64,000 bases of DNA from Lasiodiplodia sp. COLG20 (lineage: Eukaryota > Ascomycota > Dothideomycetes > Botryosphaeriales > Botryosphaeriaceae), in NCBI GenBank assembly GCA_009801085.1, contig VNWV01000009.1, forward strand, positions 296,001 to 360,000. The letters run 5' to 3'. A program made the translations under genes and the position numbers. The notes under the pieces were generated by a model. It did not search any database, was not told the origin of the DNA, and saw nothing but the letters and a program-made list of their open reading frames with translations. Shown here one piece after another: positions 56,229 to 64,000 of the stretch. Positions within the stretch are counted from its first letter, which is position 1; each line of letters begins with the position of its first letter.

Positions 56229-58129
56229 ATGCCGCCTCTCCCCTCACACCTGTTACTAACCACTCTCGTTACTCGAGACCCTGCCATTGCTCTTCATTCG
56301 TCTCTCCCAGCCGCAAACTCTACCAGTGATGCTCTACAGGTCATATGTGCCTGGCCAGTATCAGGGCAGTATGGACCGGGTTCGAGGATCTTGTGAGTTC
56401 GCTTTCTGAGCCTAAGTGCCCAATCTGACATCGCTTCTCGTTCTAGATACTATGTTCTGGTAGCAGTCTGTGTACTTGCTCGAAGGACTGCATGGCTGAA
56501 AGATGTTTGCCTGGCAGCTGCATTACTATTCCCTGCCGTTGCTGCCATTCATGGCATTGTGCTGGCAGCAGTACATGTCGATGGTGAGTTAACCAAGGCC
56601 ATGTGGATTCATCACTGACAAACGTATCCCTAAGGTGCTGTTGATATGGATGTCTACGGAGCCTTTCAGCTCTGCTCAATAGGCATCTTGGCCGCTCAGG
56701 TCACCGTCAGGAACTCAGAGACGTACTTCAAGGCCCCTGGGCGAAACAGCTTTTTCTTATGGACCGGCCTCATTCTAGCTGGTGAGTACCGTCTAAGTCA
56801 GTCTTATCAACACCTGCTCTTGACTTACACGCCTCGAAAGGTTTGCTAAGCCTGACGGTTGAGTTCTACAGAGCCTCACCGTCCGACTGTCGGCATGACG
56901 AGCTTGGAAACCCGATCTCTCCTCACGCTGCCAACTTCCCTTATAACGATGATCCTAAATGCAACCTCACTTGCTCTGTGGAGAGAGGTCCCTACTCTCC
57001 CTTGCGCGATGGCTCAGCCAATGAGATATATGTGATTCCCACGCCAGACAAGATCACCTTCGGTACGGCTATGCTTCTCGCAGCTGCATGCTGCATCCCC
57101 GCCGTTCTTTCTTTAATGTGGATTTGGTACAAGATCCTCCAGATGAATTGGGACACCCGCTTCGGTGAGGGAAATGACAACGAGCGGTTCAAAGGCATAA
57201 ACGGTGCCACCATTCATGAAATGAAGAGTGTCAACGACAAGATTAGGAAATTTCTGGTTGGTGTCGAGTTTTTGGTTTTCGGCTGTGCGGTATTAGCCAT
57301 CATCATCGTTGGCGAATGGAACTTTTTTAGTGCCCAAGTCAGGTATCAGACGGAGCCCATAGCCAGTATAGGTAGGCAATCTCCATCGTTAATGAAATCT
57401 GTAGATGGCTAACATATTTTCCTCTTACGATATGTAGGTCAATGGGCACCCATTGTTGGCACTGGTCTCGCTGCATATGGGTCATTGTACGTTTATCTCG
57501 CAAACTATCTGGAACAGCGAGCGAAAGCCCTCGCTCCTGGGCACGACTCCGATCGCTTGTTGGAAGATGGCAGTGACGGCACAGAATTAGCCCCCGTGCC
57601 GTCCGACTCTATCGCGACCCCATGTGCTGCCCATGTTCGTTCTCAGTCTGTCGATGGTGAAGTGCTAGCTACAAGCGATAGACGGGCAAGCGACACAACA
57701 TACCACGGTCATCGACGCAAAGTTGCCGACGCGTTGACTACGTTCGGGAACTACTTCAGTAACACACCACATGAGACGTTTGACGATTCCGAATTCAGGT
57801 CAGGAAGCGCCCGCCAATATCCTGAGGTCCCAGGAGAGTCGGGACGAAACGAGGCGTTGCCTCAGATCAAGCTAAACTGGAACGGAAATGACAACGATGG
57901 CGCCCCTAGCATTCGCGGACGGCGTTCAAGAGCCGCTAGCGTTAGCGGAAGCCCCTCTTCTAATCTTGGTGTCGAAGGAGCCTCGCCCACTCTGAGAACC
58001 TCATCGCTGCAGCCGCCACAGTCTAAAGCGACTCTTTCACCCCCAGGATTAGACACAGAGATCGTCGCTTCGTCTTCACGCTCAGCCTTGACCGGAGATA
58101 TGCCACAATCACGACGAGGCACCGTTTGA
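56229..58129 (+). CDS. Seven-helix-like membrane protein with long Ser-rich tail
   Basis: Five exons (56,229-56,392, 56,447-56,583, 56,635-56,781, 56,841-57,371, 57,438-58,129) give 556 residues. About seven hydrophobic segments are visible: YYVLVAVCVLA, AAALLFPAVAAIHGIVLAA, AFQLCSIGILAAQ, FFLWTGLILAGLLSLTV, AMLLAAACCIPAVLSLMWIW, FLVFGCAVLAIIIVG and WAPIVGTGLAAYGSLYVYLA. A loop of about 60 residues between helices 4 and 5 has three Cys (DCRH, KCNLTC). The last about 200 residues are hydrophilic and rich in Ser, Arg and Asp. This layout recalls fungal heptahelical proteins, but I do not recognise the family and assign no function. Confidence 0.8.
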
Positions 58130-58901
58130 GTCAAGTCCGGGCAGCGCTTACTGCCCTTTAATTTCTTATGTCTCCGCTTTGTTTGCACGCCTTTCATATC
58201 ATCTCGAGCATCTACGTTTGGGCGGTGGGTCGTTTACTGGTAATACTCCATTGTTCTCTACTGGACATGTGCGAATAGTGTATAACAGTAATCTACGGGA
58301 ATGTTTGCTCCTAAGTCCGAACTCCGGGTTGGCATCAACAGTTATTGGCTATGAATTTTGGATATGGTGGTCTTCTGTTTAGTCTCGTTGAAACAAAGTG
58401 AGATCGTTTACTATACTTTCGTGAACAGTTCAGTACTGTGATAACGGTTACAATCTATTTGGCGCTTACTACTAAGTTCCACGCACATTTCAAGTAGGAG
58501 TTTAGGCACTGTGAATATCAATCTCTAGAAAGCCGAAGTTATGCGACGGTCAATAAGTACGTGCATGGGGTTTTCTTTTCTTTGATGCTAGTATTGGAAA
58601 TTATATAAAACCCTGGGAATGTAGTTTCTATGCGTAAATTTGATTGCAGAGAAATTGAAACGTGATAAGGAGCGTTTCACTGTGTGGGGGGAGAATCAAG
58701 GCTTCTCTTACTCACGAGAGCTTAGTGGCGGGGAGCATTGAGTCAATGCGGGGATGCTGACCAAAAGTGCAAGCGAAAAGGAAATCTACCCCGCCGCCGC
58801 CTCAGCAGATCATACTCGGAACGAGCCTCAAATCGATCTCCTCCGCCAGACCTTTCCAAACAATCTTTACATTTGTTTAGCCTGCCCTGTTGACTATTTC
58901 A
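58130..58901. other. Intergenic between convergent genes
   Basis: About 770 AT-rich bases. No gene or repeat seen. Confidence 0.4.
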
Positions 58902-60245
58902 CTATTCCAATCCTTCACTCAGCAGCCATGCAAATCCTGCTGCCGTCTTCTCAACCGCCCTTTTCGAAAGGCCAAACTCAGGAAAGAACGACCAGAAAGC
59001 ATGAGGCACGCCGGGATACATTTCCAATTTTGTGCGAACCCCACCTTCTCTAAGAATTGTTTCGTACAACAAAGCTTCGTCGCGAAGCGGATCCAAACCT
59101 GTGAGATGAGCGATTCTTGTTAGCAAGGAAACTTTCCTCTTGGGTTTGGGTAGGGAAACACATGCCGCAAACTTGAAAGAACACCGGGGGTAGGTCTCCG
59201 TGGCCAGTCTCCCAATTAAACGGACTCAAGAGCGGTGACGATATGTCCGGATGATATTTTTCTTTGCACTTCGCATTAACGACTGTTGGAGGGATTTTGC
59301 GATGTGTAGATTCTCACCAACAAAGTATCGCACAGCCTGGGTACCCATCGCTGGTGCATCTCTATTCTGCTCATAACTCTGAAGTCTCGCCCTCAGTCTG
59401 TCCGGTATCGCGTCTGGCGAAATACCAAGCATTGGGATGGACGCAGAGATGCCGGTGAGCGGCGGATCAAGCTTCTCGCTGTCCGCAAGTAGCGCCAGGA
59501 CAAGTGCAATATTGCCGCCAGCGGATTCACCATGAACGATGAAGCCCTGAGAAGGGTCGGCCCGGAGACTTGATTTGTTAGCGGCGACCTGTATGTGTTA
59601 ATGTAATTCGGTCTGGTATTTTACTTGTGTAGGTACTCACCCATCTGAGAGCATCCCAGGAGTCATTGAGTGGCGTTGGGAAGGAATGCTCTGGTGCGAG
59701 GCGGTAATCCACACTGACACAGACAGCTCCCAGACGTAGAACGGCGTTGACGCTGGATTGTTCCCCTTGTTCAGCGCTACAAGGGATAGCGGGACTCACT
59801 ATTGCAGAAGGGTGGAGGCAATTTCACTCACCAGTTCACTTCCTCCTTTTCTGGCTTTCCCACACACCAACCTCCACCGTGATATACCACAATCAACGGG
59901 CTTCCCTCGTTTGGTGGGCTCTTTGGCTGGTAAAGGAGTGCTGGGATGCTGTTCCCATCACGCACGGGTATGTTAATGTGTCGCTTCTCAACACCGTCCA
60001 TGGTCATTGGTACGTTGACCCCCGGGACCGAGCTTCTGGGATTCGCAGCCTGCTTTGCGCGGATGGTGGCTGTTGGCACCGTTAGGTCGTCAAAGTCCTT
60101 TTGCGGTGGCCCAACTTTTTCGAGAAACTGATCCAATTGACTTGTAAGTAGCTGGTTATTGGCTGTAATGTGATGTTGGTGTAAACAGTACAGCTTTAAA
60201 TTCGGGATCAATGATCGCAAAGTCTTCCCACTTCATGTTGTCCAT
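58902..60245 (-). CDS. Alpha/beta hydrolase (HSL-type esterase family)
   Basis: Six exons on the minus strand join in phase: 60,245-60,192, 60,151-59,832, 59,776-59,641, 59,588-59,318, 59,261-59,160 and 59,098-58,902. They give 359 residues. The oxyanion motif is VVYHGGGW, the nucleophile lies in HGESAGGN (GxSxG), the acid Asp is probably in LDPLRDE and the His in GVPHAFW. These are the marks of the hormone-sensitive-lipase (alpha/beta hydrolase fold 3) family: cytosolic carboxylesterases, lactonases or deacetylases. The first intron is only 40 nt and the fifth uses a GTTTCC donor, so those two joins are the weakest. It lies far from the synthases, so a role in product release is not favoured. 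Confidence 0.85.
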
Positions 60246-61270
60246 CGAAATTTCCAAGTCAAATTTGTTTTGCACTGAGCCGCTGACGATGCCTCGAAAT
60301 TTTTTGAAGTCGATGCTGTACTTAAGTGCGTGGCAGTGGGCCTTAAATATATTTTTTCCACGGCATATCTTGCCACGCTAGGTACGGTACCTACCGGATT
60401 CAGTTGGCTTGCCTAGCCTCCTACCGATGATGCGGGGTTATTTTTTAGTCGATGTGATTTGTTTTTCCGCCATAGCAAGCTCGAAAAGGCACTGTTTTCC
60501 GTCTCTCTCCGGCCCACTGGAACCTCAGAAGCCGGGCCGAATCCAACGACATACTGCGGGGATGTAAGCTGCGCATCCAAGTGTTTACCCCACACAACCA
60601 CGGCGTGTCTTCACTTAAGTATCAACATCAGGCTAGTGTTAGCAATCCTCGAGAGCTGTGAACATCGGAGATACTTGTTCTTTCTTTGCTTACATATATG
60701 GCGACATCGATAAATTGCTAGACTGTCGCATCCGATTCCAGATTTCTATCATCGTTGGCACCTCCCCCCCACCTTTCATTTTCATCCATTTAAAAAGTTG
60801 CATACGCCAATGTGTCATCAATAGAAATTTAGCATGAAAGCCTCCTTTTACAGGTAGGTGATGCCAGAGTAAAGGGCCAGTAGGGGAAGCGTTAGAGGAC
60901 TCGTCCCAGTGCGGCCAGTGTATCCAAAAAGGGCTTTTAAACATCAAGAGATGCTCGGCCCACCGCAGGAATATTGATGAGTCAATATCTTTGAATCTGT
61001 AGATCTGACACATAGTCCATTTTGCATCCCCATTGCTGCTATTGGTGACCGTGGCCGCATCATGCAAGGAGACAGATGGCTTTTCATATGTACAATAGTC
61101 CCATCACACGTAACGATAGGCTTTACTTGAAGCCAGCTTGTAGCAAATCGGAGCAATGAAAAAGTATTCATGTCTCTCCGATCGCCCGCACAGGCGGAAT
61201 CTCCACAGAAAGCCAGCCCGATCAAACACTAAATAGCTGGAAAGAGGTACCACCGCTTGAATGCACTGGG
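60246..61270. other. Intergenic
   Basis: About 1 kb between the kinase stop and the hydrolase start, both read leftward. Frames near 60,690-61,225 lack recognisable features and lie behind the kinase stop codon. No gene called. Confidence 0.4.
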
Positions 61271-64000
61271 TTAACGCTCCTCTCGTACATGGCTTCTAGA
61301 AGCCACGGTACTCGTTGTCTGCGTTCTAGCTACATTGGTACCGTTTCCAGAAAATAAGTTTAGTGAGCTCAAATGGATTCGGACCTCTTCGAAGAATTTG
61401 TCCCGGTCTAAAATAGGTAAGTAAGAACGTGCTCAAGCCTTAGACAGAACTTACGCTCCGAGGATGAGAATGTGATCCTCAAATTCTGTTTCACCTTTTG
61501 GGTAGGGCTGTTCCACAACTTTGCAACAATCCTACCAAATGTGTCGGCCTGCTCTGTTTCGAGCGTTGCATTAGCTAGGTCATTTCCGTGGGCACCCAAT
61601 GCAGAGGAATTCAGAACTGCGATGAAAGTTAAAAAACACATTCAGGTTGTGCCGTGACACGGAGATACACACAGGTCCCGCAAAGCCATTTTTCCGGGCG
61701 TTGAGTAGTTCTCCGCATTAATAGCCAAGCTTTTGTTAGATCCTTCGGATGGCGCAGAAAGAAGACGTCGGCATGCTTCTGTGTCGATGAAAAGCTCAGC
61801 AATTTAAGAAGACTGGTTCGGTTGGTCTCTTTGACATCCGCAACCTTCTCGTAGAAATACAAGTTGCAGCCGGTCAACGCGCGCAGTAAACCCCTTATAG
61901 CTATCTTGTTATTAGAAATTGATGGCTACTAGGGCGGGGAAAAAGAATTAACTTACCTGGCAGAAGCAGCGACTCGTTGCCAGTGAATGGGATGGCGATC
62001 GTGAAACCAGCTTTTCTATCTTGAACCGATTCGAAGATCCCGTCTGGGGCCTCATCTTTAACTCGGATATTGGTGACATTAGAAACATAGTCAGGCTGTG
62101 TAAGGTTATCCACCTTAATCTCAATGCTTTGACCTTCCGAGGAATACTCGAGACAGATGTCCATGTTTTGCCATCCCATACAGAGCTTGGAAACAGTGTA
62201 TGGTTGACTTTCGGTGATGGTGTTGAAGAGCATATACTCAACTCGGTTGGACTCTCGTTTCGGTATGCCGTAGATGTGCACTTTCCCATCTGACATATCC
62301 AACGCGTGACATATGGCGCGGTTTTCAGTTTTCAGACGTTCGTTGAGGATGAAATCCCGAAACTTGCATAAGGCTATGACCAGTTAGCTCTCACTTGTCT
62401 ATAGATCTACTGTTGTCTACCTTGATGGTTGGCGCTTGTAATGCTAAGCATTCTATTCGTCTCATCAAGCTTGAACACTCGGTGCCATGTCGTCTCAAAA
62501 TTCTCTGCCAATATCAGTCGGATTCCATAACTCGGAAGTTCAGTAACCAAGAACTTACCAGTACCACGACACACCAAGGAGTTGCAGTCGGACCAATGCA
62601 ACTCGAGCTGGCCGTCTTCAGGATCATTAACACGAACACCATGCAGAGGCAGCCCTGTCACGGTTTAGTCATAACCATGTATAGCTCCTTAGCGCTGGCT
62701 TACATTCTGCGTGGCACTGCTGCTTATTGTTTTCAAAACTTTCTCTCGGTCCCATTTTGATTATCTGAACCTGCCGATAACCTTTCCAGAGAGTTTCGTT
62801 GTGATGTTCAAGTAGCCTCACGTTGAAAGTATTGTCCTCTGAGGACAACGGGGAGTCGTCAAGCAAACATCCAGAGGCTTGGAGTTGGACCAGCTCTTTG
62901 GCCAGACTACCCGAATGCGAGCTTCTTGGCGTATCAGGTACCTGAGACGTACTGATGGACGTGTCGTGACGACTCGCTGAACTACTTGAAGGGGGCAAGG
63001 CGTGATCTTCGTGTCCTGTCGGTGTCAGTATTTCCCCATCTATCTCGTACGTTGAAGTTAGATTCGTCGAGTCTGGGATCGAATCATCGCCAGTGTCGAG
63101 GAGGGGGCCATGTTCGCTCGGTGGTGAAGATCTAAGGCAGCATTGCTTCATGTATTTTCCATGGCTTGTTGTATCTCTTGGTGCGTGCTTCTTGATTTCC
63201 CCGAATAGGTCAGACGCCTTCGGTCTTTTTGCTGGATCTTCGCTCAGCTAATGAACAGTAAGAGTCCTGATATGGGTGCTGTGCGGTCAATTTAATGAAT
63301 TCACTTACCATTTCCAAGGTCCAGCCCCAAGGTTCTCTGTGTGGATCTTCATCCCGACGCTGCATTTCCCTTATGTGATTGTGAACCTTAGGAATGCAAG
63401 TATAGTACTCGCACACGCTGCCCTCGCCAATGAACTGTCTGAACGCAGTGACAGGATGGCCATTGATGTAATTTGCCATCTCGAGAAAGACACACCCAAG
63501 AGACCATATGTCTTGGGGCTGACCCCGTTGTCGTCGGCCTGCAACTTCCGGTGCCATATAGGTCCTAGTTCGCTCTCCAATACTCTCCCCTTGGGTTATC
63601 ATGGAGTCGTATTCACCTTCCCAGTCCAGTGCATTTCCAAAGTCACAAAGAAGGACAGAGCGGTCGTTGATCAGAATGTTCCCAGGTTTGATGTCTTTGT
63701 GCCTGATGCTTTCGTGATCCAGATACGCTACGGCGGAAGCCAGGCAGCCAAAACCGAGGCAAAGTGTTTCTTTGACATCCTCTTCGTCGTCGTCGGAGAT
63801 CAGCACAGAATCCAAGCTTCGCTCTGCGAGTGGATCCAGAATGAGCGTGAAATAATTCAAGTCGGTGAACGTGCCGAGGCATTTCACAAGGTGCTTGTGG
63901 CTTAGCCGCAAGAGCACGTCCCGCTCTGTTTTGAACCAATAGTAGTGTCGGTGATGGTAGTTGATATTTGAGCCTCTTGGAAGGCGCTTTGCGGCAAATT
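61271..64000 (-). CDS. Serine/threonine protein kinase with long C-terminal extension (5' end beyond window)
   Basis: The gene enters from beyond 64,000. Eight exons are visible: 64,000-63,309, 63,247-62,704, 62,654-62,559, 62,504-62,421, 62,373-61,957, 61,900-61,673, 61,616-61,455 and 61,407-61,271, ending at TAA. The kinase fold shows AAKRL (ATP Lys, at the edge), HKDIKPGN (catalytic loop, HKD for HRD), CDFGNA, APE in TYMAPEVAG, DIWSLGCVF and the late DPAKRP. About 540 residues follow. They begin with a Ser/Pro-rich linker and then a mixed region (MGWQNMDICLEYSS, TGNEVS-like blocks) that I do not recognise. All introns after the kinase domain interrupt codons after the first base, and every join keeps the frame, which supports the model. 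It is probably a signalling kinase; its target is unknown. Confidence 0.85.

Noticed and set aside
58902..60245. The alpha/beta hydrolase considered as the trans-acting release enzyme of the PKS
   Set aside because: Its motifs are of the HSL esterase family, not of the serine hydrolases known to release fungal HR-PKS chains, and it lies 30 kb beyond the PKS with unrelated genes between.

Overview
The window reads as chromosomal DNA of a filamentous ascomycete (Pezizomycotina). Almost every gene is split by 40-95 base introns with GT(A/G)(A/C)GT donors and short YAG acceptors. The gene families (multimodular NRPS, highly reducing PKS, Zn2Cys6 and basic-ankyrin regulators, P450, tyrosinase) are typical of that group. 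No tRNA, rRNA, CRISPR or intact transposon was seen. Species cannot be assigned. All exon models were worked out by hand from reading frame, splice sites and protein continuity; no search was run. Left part, about 1 to 33.7 kb, possibly to 40.3 kb: a secondary-metabolite cluster. A giant NRPS on the minus strand enters from beyond base 1 and begins at 12,706. Its visible order is (C remnant)-A1-T1-C1-A2-T2-E-C2-A3-T3-C3-A4(cut). A 234-base divergent promoter separates it from a full ABCC-type transporter (12,941-18,159, 17 exons). Then come a 2-oxoglutarate/Fe(II) oxygenase (18,605-19,744), a complete highly reducing PKS KS-AT-DH-MT-ER-KR-ACP (20,755-28,919, 9 exons, no release domain), a small protein with a bZIP-type basic region (29,818-30,592) and a Zn2Cys6 regulator (31,386-33,655). 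Further right are a zinc-less paralogue of that regulator (36,209-38,157, minus) and a basic-region plus ankyrin protein (39,487-40,320, minus) of the ToxE/bANK type, a class known from fungal cyclic-peptide clusters. The simplest reading is an acylated or otherwise polyketide-bearing nonribosomal peptide that contains one D residue. Its first unit is probably not an alpha-amino acid, because A1 has Gly where the amino-group-binding Asp normally sits. The product is oxidised by the dioxygenase and exported by the ABC pump. Middle part, 42-50 kb: four oxidative or secreted genes, namely a cytochrome P450, an FAD monooxygenase and a head-to-head pair of a secreted kelch-repeat protein and a secreted tyrosinase. 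They may be distal tailoring genes of the same cluster or a separate small cluster. Right part, 52-64 kb: genes that look unrelated to the cluster. They are an ArsB/NhaD-type anion permease, a seven-helix-like membrane protein with a long Ser-rich tail, an HSL-family alpha/beta hydrolase, and the 3' part of a serine/threonine kinase gene that runs off the right edge. The gaps of 1-2.8 kb between 33.7 and 56 kb hold no supported genes; one gap carries what looks like a decayed Tc1/mariner-like fragment.
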